Shown: in pieces, positions 1 to 8,080 of the stretch
How positions within the stretch are numbered: position 1 is the stretch's first letter
Layout: each line of letters begins with the position of its first letter
NCBI GenBank assembly: GCA_910586445.1
Contig: CAJUHV010000053.1
Location: 1-27,477 of the forward strand
Direction of reading: 5' to 3'
DNA: 27,477 bases
DNA from: an uncultured Eubacterium sp.
GTDB lineage: Bacteria; Bacillota; Clostridia; Lachnospirales; Lachnospiraceae
The notes under the pieces: generated by a model
Told to the model about the DNA's origin: nothing
Databases searched by the model: none
What the model saw: the letters and a program-made list of their open reading frames with translations, nothing else
Made by a program: the position numbers and the translations under genes

Positions 1-8
1 CCTAAAGG

Positions 9-38
9 TTTCGCCTAAAGGCGAGGGTTTTAACCCCA
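9..38. other. Paired short hairpins at window start
   Basis: Two small inverted repeats lie back to back: TCGCC-TAAA-GGCGA (about 10-23) and GGGTT-TT-AACCC (about 25-36). They could be the tail of a terminator for a gene left of the window, but there is no clear T-tract after them. Function is not established. Confidence 0.25.
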
Positions 39-63
39 TTATACAGACAATAAACTGCTTATT

Positions 64-138
64 CTTACAAAAAATGTAAGGTTCACCCCCGCAATGTAAC
101 ATGGATGTAAGGATTTTTTGCAAAATCTCTCCTATAAT
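64..138 (+). promoter_or_regulatory. Promoter and response-regulator-type operator of the BceAB operon
   Basis: A consensus -10 TATAAT is at 133-138, but no good -35 lies 17 bp upstream, which suggests an activator-dependent promoter. Upstream are TGTAA half-sites starting at 75, 95 and 106, spaced 20 and 11 bp, so all are on the same DNA face. The first is also half of a perfect inverted repeat CTTACA-AAAAA-TGTAAG (64-80). OmpR/PhoB-family regulators of Bce-type systems bind paired half-sites like these. The regulator itself is not encoded next to this operon in the window. Confidence 0.6.
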
Positions 139-161
139 AGTACTGCAAGGAGGGATTTGAA

Positions 162-959
162 ATGAACAGTCAAAATGAAAAAGTAGTAGCAGCAATCAAA
201 AACCTGACAAAGGATTATGGGAACCGCGGGTTTCGCACAAGAGTGTTAAAGGGAATAGATTTAACAATTCTGGAACATGATTTTATTGCTATTATGGGGC
301 CGAGCGGTTCCGGCAAGACGACGCTTCTTAATATATTATCTTCGATTGATAAGCCGACGCAGGGCAGCGTGCTGATCGGGGGCAAGGATATTACAATGGT
401 ATCCAATAGGGAGCTGTCGCAGATCAGGCGGGATAAAATCGGATTTATCTTTCAGGATTATAACCTGCTGGATACGATGACGCTGCAGGATAATATTGCG
501 CTGCCGCTGTCATTAAACGGAACAGACAGCAGGGACTGCATATTAAAGGTCAGGGAGCTGGCAAGGGCGTTTGGCTTATCCGATCATCTGGACAAATATC
601 CTTATCAGCTCTCGGGCGGGCAGAAGCAGCGCGGTGCGGCATGCCGGGCGCTGATTACGGAGCCGGAGATTGTATTTGCGGATGAGCCGACAGGGGCTTT
701 GGATTCCGCCTCCAGCAAGGATCTGCTGGAATGCCTGCGCCGGGTCAATGAGCAGGGAAGGACATCGATTTTAATGGTTACGCATGATGCCTTCAGTGCT
801 TCTTATGCAAAGGATGTGTATCTGTTAAGTGACGGCATGATGAAGTGCAGAATCAGCAGGGGCAGCAGCCGGCGGGAGTTTTATGACCGCATTATCGAGC
901 TGCAGGCTTCTATGAGAAGGGAATGTGAAGCCGGTGCAGAGGGAGGAGGATTGTCATGA
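162..959 (+). CDS. ABC transporter ATP-binding protein, BceA type
   Basis: Cytoplasmic ATPase of an antimicrobial-peptide resistance/sensing ABC transporter (peptide-7 exporter, Bce-like family). Visible motifs are Walker A GPSGSGKT at about residues 46-53, Q-loop FQDYN near 98, signature LSGGQ at 150-154, Walker B VFADEP at about 171-176 and the switch His in THD at 208. Length 265 is usual, with a tail of about 40 residues after the core. The start is supported by AAGGAGGG about 8 bases upstream. The stop overlaps the start of the permease gene by 4 bases (ATGA), indicating translational coupling. By family knowledge the pair detoxifies cell-wall-active peptides such as bacitracin; the actual substrate cannot be read from the sequence. 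Confidence 0.9.
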   Translation: MNSQNEKVVAAIKNLTKDYGNRGFRTRVLKGIDLTILEHDFIAIMGPSGSGKTTLLNILSSIDKPTQGSVLIGGKDITMVSNRELSQIRRDKIGFIFQDYNLLDTMTLQDNIALPLSLNGTDSRDCILKVRELARAFGLSDHLDKYPYQLSGGQKQRGAACRALITEPEIVFADEPTGALDSASSKDLLECLRRVNEQGRTSILMVTHDAFSASYAKDVYLLSDGMMKCRISRGSSRREFYDRIIELQASMRRECEAGAEGGGLS

Positions 960-2884
960 GCATGTTTCAGCTTGCATGGGGAAATGTGAAAAGCAGCTTT
1001 AAGCATTATATTTCGTTAGTTTTATCGCTGTCATTTACAATCCTGATTTTTTTGAACTTCCAAAATCTTGTATATTCAGAGGCGTTCGCTGTAATGGGAG
1101 AGCATAATAAATCGTACAGTGATATGCTTGTACAGACGGTATCGGCCGTGCTTGGCGTATTTATGGTATTTTTTACCGGATATGCGACCAATGTGTTTTT
1201 AAACCGGAGAAAAAAAGAAATCGGCATATATGTATTTATGGGGCTGACCAATCAGAAAATAGGAAAGCTGTATATGATCGAGATGGCAATGGTGGGCATT
1301 GTGACGGTGGCGGTCGGTATCGGATTTGGAATACTTACGACAAAGCTTTTTCAGATGATTGTGCTTTCGATGTCAGAAATTACGGTAGATATCGGGTTTC
1401 ATGTTCATATAAAGCCTGTGCTGATTACGGCGGCATTTTATCTGGCAGTTTATTTGTTTTTTGCATGCGGGGGATATATCAGCATTGTAAGAAGCAGTGT
1501 GTTAAAGCTTGTTTCTGCCAGCCGGCAGAATGAGTATGTGCGTCAGCCGATTGTGATTTTAATGCTGAAAGCAGCCGCGGGTATTGGAATTTTGGCAGCA
1601 GGCTACTGGCTGGCAGTGAAAAAGGGAGGGCAGGAGGTATTGGAGAATGCCCTGCTGGCAGTTATCCTGGTTATTATCGGCATTTATTTTTTGTTCGGCG
1701 GCTTTCTGCCGATGATTTTTCAAGGACTGGCCAGAAATAAAGCCTTTTTATACCGCAACGAAAGAAATCTGTGGGTGAATCAGCTGGTTTTTCGAATGAA
1801 AAAGAATTATCGTTCCTATGCGATGGTCTGTATACTGATGCTCTGCTCAGTGACGGCGCTCGCTGCAAGCCTTGCGCTCAGGGGCAGGTATGAAAATATT
1901 GTGCATTTTAGAAATACTTATACATATCAGCTGCTGAGCAGCCGGAGTGATCTGGATCAGGACGCGCGCAGATTGATTGAGCAGGAGAATGAGCTTGCAT
2001 ATGGTACGAGTATTTCACTGCTGATGATACAGGATCAGGAAGAAGATGGTGCGGCCCAAAGGGAGCAGCCGGATAAGCAGTTTGTGCTGCTGTCATGGAC
2101 ACAGGTAAAGCAGCTGGCAAAAGAGGCAGGGCTTGCCTTTGAGCTGGACCAGCTGCAGGATACGGAAATCATAGAGGCGGAACATTTGTATCTGCTGTCC
2201 CTGATTACAGAAAAGTCAGGATTCTCAGTCCGTATTTTGGGAAAAGATTACAGGCAGGCAGCGGCGGTCAATGAGCCATATTTAGGATATCTGCAGGAGA
2301 GCATGTCTTTGTATATCGTTAACGAGGCGGAATACGACAGGCTGCGTCCATTGGGGCAGGAACTGTACGCATATAATTATAAAATAAAGGATGCCGATAA
2401 CTATAAGGCTTCTATAAAAGCGCTGGATCAATTGGTAAGCAGTGCAGAAGACGAATATACAGCCAGGATTGTCACAGGAGCGGATGATGTAGGAAAAGAT
2501 GTGGCATGGATTAAGGTTTTGTATTCGCTGGGCGTGTTTATGTTTATGGTATTTATTATGGCCGGCGGCAGCATATTGTTTATGAAACTGTATAACGATG
2601 CATTTGAAGATCAGGAGCGCTATGCGGTATTACAAAAGCTGGGATGTTCTTATCCGACATTAAAACATGCGATAGGGCGGGAGCTTTTGGCAGCCTATGC
2701 ACTGCCGTTTGCCGTAATGGCAGTTTCTTCTTACTTTTCCGTGCATGCATTGGAAAACATGATGTATGTAAGCCTGGCCGGGGTACGGCTGGTCAGCCTG
2801 GGGGTTATTTTTTTGTTTTTCTTATTCTGCTACTGGATATCGGTAAGGATTTATTTAATCAACACAAACATACGCAGGATGTAG
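956..2884 (+). CDS. FtsX-family ABC permease, BceB type
   Basis: Membrane permease partner of the preceding ATPase, 642 residues, the typical length of BceB-like proteins. Hydrophobic segments are seen near residues 16-40, 55-75, 100-130, 150-175, 200-220 and 230-260. A large hydrophilic region follows (about 310-520), the usual place of the extracellular ligand-sensing domain, and the last three membrane segments are near 525-550, 575-600 and 610-635. This 6+ECD+3/4 layout is typical of Bce-type permeases with FtsX domains. The start overlaps the ATPase stop (ATGA). In this family the permease also passes information to a BceS-type kinase; that partner for this pair is not visible and may lie upstream of the window. 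Confidence 0.88.
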   Translation: MSMFQLAWGNVKSSFKHYISLVLSLSFTILIFLNFQNLVYSEAFAVMGEHNKSYSDMLVQTVSAVLGVFMVFFTGYATNVFLNRRKKEIGIYVFMGLTNQKIGKLYMIEMAMVGIVTVAVGIGFGILTTKLFQMIVLSMSEITVDIGFHVHIKPVLITAAFYLAVYLFFACGGYISIVRSSVLKLVSASRQNEYVRQPIVILMLKAAAGIGILAAGYWLAVKKGGQEVLENALLAVILVIIGIYFLFGGFLPMIFQGLARNKAFLYRNERNLWVNQLVFRMKKNYRSYAMVCILMLCSVTALAASLALRGRYENIVHFRNTYTYQLLSSRSDLDQDARRLIEQENELAYGTSISLLMIQDQEEDGAAQREQPDKQFVLLSWTQVKQLAKEAGLAFELDQLQDTEIIEAEHLYLLSLITEKSGFSVRILGKDYRQAAAVNEPYLGYLQESMSLYIVNEAEYDRLRPLGQELYAYNYKIKDADNYKASIKALDQLVSSAEDEYTARIVTGADDVGKDVAWIKVLYSLGVFMFMVFIMAGGSILFMKLYNDAFEDQERYAVLQKLGCSYPTLKHAIGRELLAAYALPFAVMAVSSYFSVHALENMMYVSLAGVRLVSLGVIFLFFLFCYWISVRIYLINTNIRRM

Positions 2885-2902
2885 CCTGTTTTAGAGACAT
2901 TC

Positions 2903-2946
2903 TGTGAAGCATATCTCACGGAAAGCATTTTTCTAACATGCTCCAG
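2903..2946 (+). mobile_element. Remnant of the 166-bp fold-back MITE (right arm only)
   Basis: The 44 bases match the right arm of the full element at 21111-21276: a GTGAAGCAxATCTCACGG block, then GAAAGCATTTTT and a diverged end ATGCTCCAG. The left arm is missing. It lies 20 bp after the permease stop codon. Confidence 0.7.
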
Positions 2947-2997
2947 ACTGAATACAGACAAAAAACTACACCGCTGTTTATAAATAAAATATATATT

Positions 2998-3027
2998 TTG
3001 ATAAAAATCCCTGGGATGTGTTATAAT
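2998..3027 (+). promoter_or_regulatory. Promoter of the CmpB-like membrane protein gene
   Basis: A -35 TTGATA (2998-3003) and a consensus -10 TATAAT (3022-3027) are separated by 18 bp. The -10 carries an extended TG motif (TGTTATAAT). The gene starts at 3083, so the leader is short. Confidence 0.7.
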
Positions 3028-3082
3028 AAAAATTCACCGTATTTTATGAGTGAAAAATATATACAAATGCAAGGGAGATGTT

Positions 3083-4375
3083 ATGAGGTACACAGGATAC
3101 GAACTGCTCTGGCTGTTTTTTGCCTATTCCTTTTTAGGCTGGGTGTTAGAGACGGCAGCAGCAGCGGTTCGGCAGAAAAAATTTGTAAACAGGGGTGTAA
3201 TTAACGGGCCGTTTTGTATTATTTATGGAATAACGCCTGTATTAATGTCGGTCGGCCTTTATGAGGTGACGGGTCTCTGGCTGTTTTTGGGCAGCATAAT
3301 CTACTCCGTTTCTTTTGAATGGATAGCGGGACATTTAATCGAAAAGTATTATCATGAAAGATGGTGGGATTATTCGAAGTTCCGTTTTCATCTGGACGGA
3401 TATATCTGTGCGCCTATGGCATTGGTATGGGGCGTTCTGGGCTATGCCTGCGTGAAATGGGGAAATCTGTTTCTCGTAAAAATATACGGCCTTGTACCGG
3501 AGGTTTTAAGGAATCTGCTGATCTGGGTGCTTTTGATCGGACTGTTTATCGATGCGCTGGCTTCGTATATGCTGATTACAGGAAAAAGCGGGCAGCTGGA
3601 CCGCTGGGCAGCGGCGGACAGCCAGTTTGCTAATGTGGCAGCAAGGCTTGGAAAATGGATCTCCGGGCAGGTGGAAAGGCGTATACATAATGCATACCAG
3701 GCATTGGAGCAGCTGGAGTGGGAAGAAGCGTTCGGCACGTTTGCACAGGGCTGCGGATTTTATAAAGTAGTACTGCTGTTTTTTGCAGGAGCATTTTTAG
3801 GTGATCTTGCAGAGACGGTGTTCTGCCGGATTACGGCGGGCGTATGGATGAGCCGCAGCAGTGTGGTCTGGGGGCCGTTCAGCATTGTCTGGGGGCTTGC
3901 CATTGCACTGGTGACAGCGATGCTGTATAAATATAGAAATCGCTCCGACCGTTTTCTGTTTTTTATAGGGACATTTCTCGGCGGGGCGTATGAGTATTTC
4001 TGCAGCGTATTTACCGAAATGATGTTTGGCACAGTGTTTTGGGATTATAGCGGGATTCCGTTTAATCTGGGCGGCAGGATCAACCTGCTGTACTGTTTTT
4101 TCTGGGGGATTGCGGCAGTCGTGTGGTTTAAGTGCTGTTATCCTTTTATATCCGATCAGATCGAAAAACTGCCGGTGCTGTTTGGAAAGCTGTTTACATG
4201 GGCACTGATTATATTTATGTGCTGTAATATCGCCGTTTCCTGCCTGGCGCTGCTGCGGTATGGGCAGCGGCAGGAGGGCGTGCAGGTAACACAGTCCTGG
4301 CAGGTATGGATGGACGAACATTTTGACGATGCCAGAATGGAGCGGATTTATCCTAATGCAATTATGGTGGAATAG
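3083..4375 (+). CDS. CmpB-like membrane protein with two tandem domains (putative ABC-transporter type IV family)
   Basis: A 430-residue polytopic membrane protein of the family annotated as putative ABC-transporter permease (CmpB-like). The family domain occurs twice. The first half has FLGWVLET, VNRGVINGPF, FEWIAGHLIEK and WWDYSKFRFHLDG. The second has FLGDLAET, MSRSSVVWGPF, YEYFCSVFTE and FWDYSGIPFNLGG in the same order, so an internal duplication is evident. A charged cytoplasmic-type linker (about residues 165-220) joins them. The start at 3083 is chosen for AAGGGAG 6 bases upstream; an in-frame GTG at 3050 lacks a ribosome site. The biochemical role of the family is not established. Confidence 0.8.
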   Translation: MRYTGYELLWLFFAYSFLGWVLETAAAAVRQKKFVNRGVINGPFCIIYGITPVLMSVGLYEVTGLWLFLGSIIYSVSFEWIAGHLIEKYYHERWWDYSKFRFHLDGYICAPMALVWGVLGYACVKWGNLFLVKIYGLVPEVLRNLLIWVLLIGLFIDALASYMLITGKSGQLDRWAAADSQFANVAARLGKWISGQVERRIHNAYQALEQLEWEEAFGTFAQGCGFYKVVLLFFAGAFLGDLAETVFCRITAGVWMSRSSVVWGPFSIVWGLAIALVTAMLYKYRNRSDRFLFFIGTFLGGAYEYFCSVFTEMMFGTVFWDYSGIPFNLGGRINLLYCFFWGIAAVVWFKCCYPFISDQIEKLPVLFGKLFTWALIIFMCCNIAVSCLALLRYGQRQEGVQVTQSWQVWMDEHFDDARMERIYPNAIMVE

Positions 4376-4376
4376 C

Positions 4377-4411
4377 AAAACATCAGCTGTTTATACGGCT
4401 GATGTTTTTTT
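4377..4411. terminator. Bidirectional rho-independent terminator
   Basis: The stem AACATCAGC/GCTGATGTT has a 10-nt loop, an A-run on the left and a T-run on the right, so it can act in both directions between two convergent genes. The hairpin overlaps the last codons of the LysR gene on the minus strand. Confidence 0.85.
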
Positions 4412-5299
4412 GTCCGTACGTGGGCAGCTGCCTTTTACATTTTTGGCGGCAAAATGAAGGAAATGCTTCATGCTTTTTGTCAAATATTTGCTTTTGTGGT
4501 ATACAAAGCAGTAAGAACGGCTGAGGCATTGTCCCTGCAGATGGATTTCTTTTAAGCCGCTGCGGTCAGGCCATGAGTCTGCCATGCACTGGGTCAGTAT
4601 TAAAATGCCAAAGCCGGCCCGGCACATTTCTTTCAGGCTGTATACATTCGAGCTTTCCATTGCGATGACAGGCGGTGTGCCGTTTTGTGCAAAGAGCCTG
4701 TCAACCATCTGCCTGGAGCCGCTGCCGGATTCTCTGACTAATAGGGGGATGGCAGACAGCTGGTCCAGGGTAAGGCTTGAGATGGGACTGTCAGCTGCGC
4801 CAAGCATAAGCATCTGGTCTTCACATATTTTTTGGCTGTAAAAATATTCTGTTTTTTTCGGCGTGTCCATAAATGCAAAATCAAGCTCGTTTAAAAGCAG
4901 TGCTTCTTCTATTTCCTTGGAATTGGATACTTTTAAATAGACCGGGATGTCCGGGAAGGCGGTGCCAAATGACTTCAGCAGCTTTGGAACGAGGCTCTGG
5001 CCGCAGGAGATGTTGCTGCCGATGCGGATTTTTGTAGCATAGTTATGGTCTGTCAGTACGTCTTTTGCTTCGTAAAACTGGCTGATAATCGAATTGGCAT
5101 ATAAAAACAGCTGCTCGCCTGCGGGAGATACATATAGCTTGCGGTTCATCCGTTCAAACAGCTGTGTGCCGTAAAAGCTCTCCAGCTCGCGGATGGCACG
5201 GCTGACGGCAGGCTGTGCCAGATTCAGGTTGTTTGCTGCTTTTGTGATGCTTTCCATGCGGCGTACTTCGATGAAGATCTCTAGGTGTCGTAACGTCAT
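4391..5299 (-). CDS. LysR-family transcriptional regulator
   Basis: A 302-residue regulator with the N-terminal winged HTH (MTLRHLEIFIEV..., ITKAANNLNLAQPAVSRAIRELE, about residues 1-60) and a periplasmic-binding-protein-like effector domain (about 90-290). Its length is typical. It diverges from the TauE-type exporter gene and probably controls that gene and/or the transaldolase operon, because LysR-type boxes are found in both control regions (5327-5344 and 6345-6359). The effector is unknown. Its last six codons lie inside the terminator hairpin shared with the upstream membrane gene. Confidence 0.9.
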   Translation of the reverse strand: MTLRHLEIFIEVRRMESITKAANNLNLAQPAVSRAIRELESFYGTQLFERMNRKLYVSPAGEQLFLYANSIISQFYEAKDVLTDHNYATKIRIGSNISCGQSLVPKLLKSFGTAFPDIPVYLKVSNSKEIEEALLLNELDFAFMDTPKKTEYFYSQKICEDQMLMLGAADSPISSLTLDQLSAIPLLVRESGSGSRQMVDRLFAQNGTPPVIAMESSNVYSLKEMCRAGFGILILTQCMADSWPDRSGLKEIHLQGQCLSRSYCFVYHKSKYLTKSMKHFLHFAAKNVKGSCPRTDKKTSAV

Positions 5300-5326
5300 G
5301 CAGGAGTCCTTTCAAAATGTAGAAAT

Positions 5327-5379
5327 CATAACGGTTTTGTTATGTATTTTATATTAACATATCAATGGATTTTCAGCAA
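5327..5379 (-). promoter_or_regulatory. lysR promoter with overlapping LysR-type box
   Basis: On the minus strand, -35 TTGCTG (5374-5379) and -10 TAATAT (5351-5356) are 17 bp apart. Just downstream, at the expected start point, is the inverted repeat CATAAC-N6-GTTATG (5327-5344), resembling a LysR-type binding site. This arrangement fits negative autoregulation. Confidence 0.5.
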
Positions 5380-5388
5380 CAGAAAGAT

Positions 5389-5394
5389 TATAAT
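5389..5394 (+). promoter_or_regulatory. Candidate -10 element for the exporter gene
   Basis: A consensus TATAAT stands about 90 bp before the exporter start. No convincing -35 is seen 16-18 bp upstream, which would fit activator dependence. Confidence 0.35.
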
Positions 5395-5484
5395 GAAAAA
5401 AGCATAATAAATATGTAAAAAAGCACACAAAACCTGGCACAATGTACAAAAAGCTGTAAAGTGTCTGGAAAGCGGGGAGGGGCT

Positions 5485-6276
5485 ATGCTGAGAATCTTTT
5501 TTTTTGCCGTTTGTTTTATGGCGTCAGCGATCGGGACGGTCTGCGGAATAGGCGGAGGCGTATTGATCAAGCCGGTGCTGGATGCTTTTCATGTGATGGA
5601 TGTCGCTACAGTTAGTTTTTTATCTGGTTGTACGGTTCTTGCGATGGCGTTTTACTCTGTGTCAAAAAGTGCCGTAGAAAAAGAGTCCCGTGTTGACCGC
5701 AGGATCGGATTTCCGCTGGCGGTCGGTGCGGCAGCGGGCGGCTTAATGGGAAAATGGCTGTTTTCCCATGTTTCGTCTTTTTTTTCAAGTGCCGACAAAG
5801 TGGGTGCCGTACAGGCGGTATGCCTGCTGATTGTCACCATGGGAACGCTTGTTTATACGATTTATAAAAAACACATAGCTACAAATCATATAAAAAATCC
5901 GGCTGCATGCTGCCTGATCGGGCTGGGGCTGGGTGTTTTATCTTCGTTTTTAGGTATTGGTGGAGGCCCGGTCAATTTGATTGTCTTATCCTTTTTCTTT
6001 TCTATGACGGCCAAGGCTGCAGCGGAGAATTCTCTTTATGTAATTTTTTATTCTCAGGCTGCAAGCCTGCTGTCGTCTGTGGTGGCAGGAAGTATCCCTG
6101 AGTTTGAAATCTCTATGCTGATGCTTATGGCAGCGGGGGGAATTGCCGGAGGCATCAATGGGCGGTTCTGGCATAAAAAGATCACAGATCAGATTGTGGA
6201 TCGATTATTTATGGCGCTGATGATCATAATTATATTGATCAATGTTTATAATGTATTTGTTTTCATAAAATTATAG
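5485..6276 (+). CDS. TauE/SafE-family anion exporter
   Basis: A 263-residue membrane protein of the sulfite exporter TauE/SafE family. The hallmark GIGGG occurs twice (about residues 22-26 and 162-166), marking the two inverted half-repeats, and about eight hydrophobic segments are visible. Family members export sulfite, sulfoacetate or other small sulfur-containing anions. The start at 5485 is chosen for GGGAGGGG just upstream. It diverges from the LysR gene and precedes the transaldolase operon by about 190 bp with its own promoter between them. The neighbourhood with a sulfonate-type importer suggests export of a sulfonate or sulfite end product, which is inference. Confidence 0.85.
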   Translation: MLRIFFFAVCFMASAIGTVCGIGGGVLIKPVLDAFHVMDVATVSFLSGCTVLAMAFYSVSKSAVEKESRVDRRIGFPLAVGAAAGGLMGKWLFSHVSSFFSSADKVGAVQAVCLLIVTMGTLVYTIYKKHIATNHIKNPAACCLIGLGLGVLSSFLGIGGGPVNLIVLSFFFSMTAKAAAENSLYVIFYSQAASLLSSVVAGSIPEFEISMLMLMAAGGIAGGINGRFWHKKITDQIVDRLFMALMIIIILINVYNVFVFIKL

Positions 6277-6344
6277 TATTGTGTAATGCTGCAGGGTTTT
6301 GAACACTATGGGGCAGCGTATGTTCTGACAAATATCGGAGAAAA

Positions 6345-6359
6345 TTACCGATTTGGTAA
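6345..6359 (+). promoter_or_regulatory. LysR-type T-N11-A box before the transaldolase operon
   Basis: The inverted repeat TTACC-GATTT-GGTAA contains T-N11-A (6346-6358). It is centred about 60 bp before the predicted transcription start, the classic recognition-site position for LysR activators. It resembles the repeat in front of lysR (AACGGTTTTGTT against ACCGATTTGGT). Confidence 0.5.
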
Positions 6360-6377
6360 AAATATCTATATTTATTG

Positions 6378-6406
6378 TTGAAATGAAAAGTGTTTTGTGC
6401 TATTCT
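6378..6406 (+). promoter_or_regulatory. Promoter of the transaldolase-LarA-Ssu operon
   Basis: The -35 TTGAAA (6378-6383) and -10 TATTCT (6401-6406) are separated by 17 bp, about 60 bp before the transaldolase start codon. Confidence 0.6.
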
Positions 6407-6467
6407 ATCAGTATTTAAAACAGTTTAATCGGTAAAATTGCAAAAATCAACAAAAAGGGGGATGAAT

Positions 6468-7151
6468 ATGAAATATTTTTTGGACAGTGCGAAAATGGAT
6501 GAAATCAAGTATGCGTATGAGACTTTTGGAATTGACGGGGTTACTACAAATCCAAAGCATATTATGTTAAGCGGCAAGCCGTTTATGACAGCCATAACCG
6601 ATATCGCAGAATGGATCAAGGCAGAAGGGCTTACAGGGGAATCCGTATTTCCAGTTTCGGTAGAGATCAATCCGCATATTGAGGCAGAGGCAGAAATGAT
6701 CGAAGAGGCGGAAAAAATAGCTGCAGTCAGCCCGAATTTTGTAATAAAAATTCCGGCTACGATCGACGGCGTAGCCGCTGCCAGAAAACTGGAGAAAATG
6801 GGAATCCGTACCAATGTGACCTTGATTTTTTCGGCAGCGCAGGCGATTCTTCCTGCAAAGAACGGATCTAGGTTTGTATCGCCGTTTATCGGTTGGAAAG
6901 AGGCAAATGGAGAAGACTGCCGGGAATATATTCAAAATATTGTAAAGATCTATAAAAATTATGGATTTTATGGAAAGACAGAGATTATCTGTGCAGCGGT
7001 CCGTACGCCAAAACAGATTACGGACTGTGCTGTGGCAGGTGCAGATATCGTGACGACAGGACTGGATATTTATAAGGACAGCATGAAGCATGCTTATACG
7101 ACGCAGGGCATAGGTACATTTACGGATGCATGGGACCATACTGCTGTATAG
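6468..7151 (+). CDS. Transaldolase / fructose-6-phosphate-aldolase-like protein
   Basis: A small class I aldolase/transaldolase of the FSA/TalC type, 227 residues. Visible features are Asp6 in FLDSA, Asn28 in GVTTNP and the Schiff-base Lys94 in VIKIPAT. Enzymes of this family transfer or release a dihydroxyacetone unit from a ketose phosphate; some act in sulfoglycolysis on 6-deoxy-6-sulfofructose. By rough alignment to E. coli FSA, the usual phosphate-contacting positions differ: Trp143-Lys144 near the family Arg134, and Ala177/Arg179 where FSA has Ser166/Lys168. The start at 6468 has AAGGGGG 6 bases upstream. It is the first gene of the operon, 27 bp before the isomerase-like gene. The specific substrate is not deducible. 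Confidence 0.82.
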   Translation: MKYFLDSAKMDEIKYAYETFGIDGVTTNPKHIMLSGKPFMTAITDIAEWIKAEGLTGESVFPVSVEINPHIEAEAEMIEEAEKIAAVSPNFVIKIPATIDGVAAARKLEKMGIRTNVTLIFSAAQAILPAKNGSRFVSPFIGWKEANGEDCREYIQNIVKIYKNYGFYGKTEIICAAVRTPKQITDCAVAGADIVTTGLDIYKDSMKHAYTTQGIGTFTDAWDHTAV

Positions 7152-7178
7152 GGCGTGGTTAAAAAGGAGACAGGCGTT

Positions 7179-8036
7179 ATGAAGCATATTTATTTAAATT
7201 TAAAACGGTTTGATGTACCGGCAGAGCTGGGCGGGGTGAACCGTCAGGCTCCGATCCAGGAATATGGGCATTTTGTAGTGTCAAGCACACAGGAGGGATT
7301 AAAAAAATATGATCCCGCAAAGGTAGAATTTATCCAGTTTCTGCCAGAAGCGCATATTTTAAATGCAGTATCTGCGAGGACAAGCGGCAGCCCGCTGCTG
7401 CTGGGCAGCCAGGGAGTATACCGTGAAAATGTAGCGCCCGGCGGAAATTTTGGGGCTTTTACGACAAACAGGCCGGCTGCGGCTGTAAAAGCGCTCGGCT
7501 GCGAGGCGGTTTTGATCGGCCACTGTGAAGAGCGTAATGATAAAAAGGGAATTTTAGCGCAGGCAGGGGTAAAAGATGCATATGCGATAAACTGCCTGCT
7601 GAACCAGGAGATCCGGTGTGCAGTCGAAGCAGGGCTGAAGGCCGTATACTGTATCGGTGAGACTGCCGAAGAACAGCCGCAGTGGGAGCAGGTGCTGGGT
7701 GCGCAGCTGAAAGAAGGACTAGACGGCATAGAAGCTGCAAAAGAGCATGTGGTAATTGCTTATGAGCCGGTATGGAGCATCGGGCCGGGCAAGGTGCCTG
7801 CAGATCAGAATTATATTACAAAGATCGCCAGATTTGTAAAAGAAAAGACGGACGGGATGGATGTTGTCTATGGAGGCGGGCTGAAGGCAGATAATGCGGG
7901 AATGCTTGCCTCAATTGCAGAAATTGACGGAGGATTGATTGCGCTGACCCGTTTTCAGGGAGAGATCGGATTTTATCCTGAGGAGTATCTGGAAATTATC
8001 AGACTGTATTTAGGCAGCGGGTTTGAAAAAGCGTGA
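7179..8036 (+). CDS. Triosephosphate-isomerase-like protein with altered anion-binding loops
   Basis: A TIM-barrel isomerase homologue of 285 residues. Catalytic residues of triosephosphate isomerase are recognisable: Asn7/Lys9 (NLK), His115 in GHCEERN and Glu196 in YEPVWSIGPGK, which also carries the mobile loop 6. The phosphate gripper differs. The usual GGS after strand 7 reads YGGGLK (231-236), and the canonical LVGGASL of loop 8 is replaced by GGLIALTRF (251-259), losing the double Gly and adding Arg258. This fits isomerisation of an aldose/ketose pair with another anion, but is not proof. The start at 7179 has AAGGAG 9 bases upstream. It is the second gene of the operon. Confidence 0.78.
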   Translation: MKHIYLNLKRFDVPAELGGVNRQAPIQEYGHFVVSSTQEGLKKYDPAKVEFIQFLPEAHILNAVSARTSGSPLLLGSQGVYRENVAPGGNFGAFTTNRPAAAVKALGCEAVLIGHCEERNDKKGILAQAGVKDAYAINCLLNQEIRCAVEAGLKAVYCIGETAEEQPQWEQVLGAQLKEGLDGIEAAKEHVVIAYEPVWSIGPGKVPADQNYITKIARFVKEKTDGMDVVYGGGLKADNAGMLASIAEIDGGLIALTRFQGEIGFYPEEYLEIIRLYLGSGFEKA

Positions 8037-8080
8037 AGGAAGGCAGATGTCTGCCGTTTTGAAAAGAAAGGAAATAAAGT

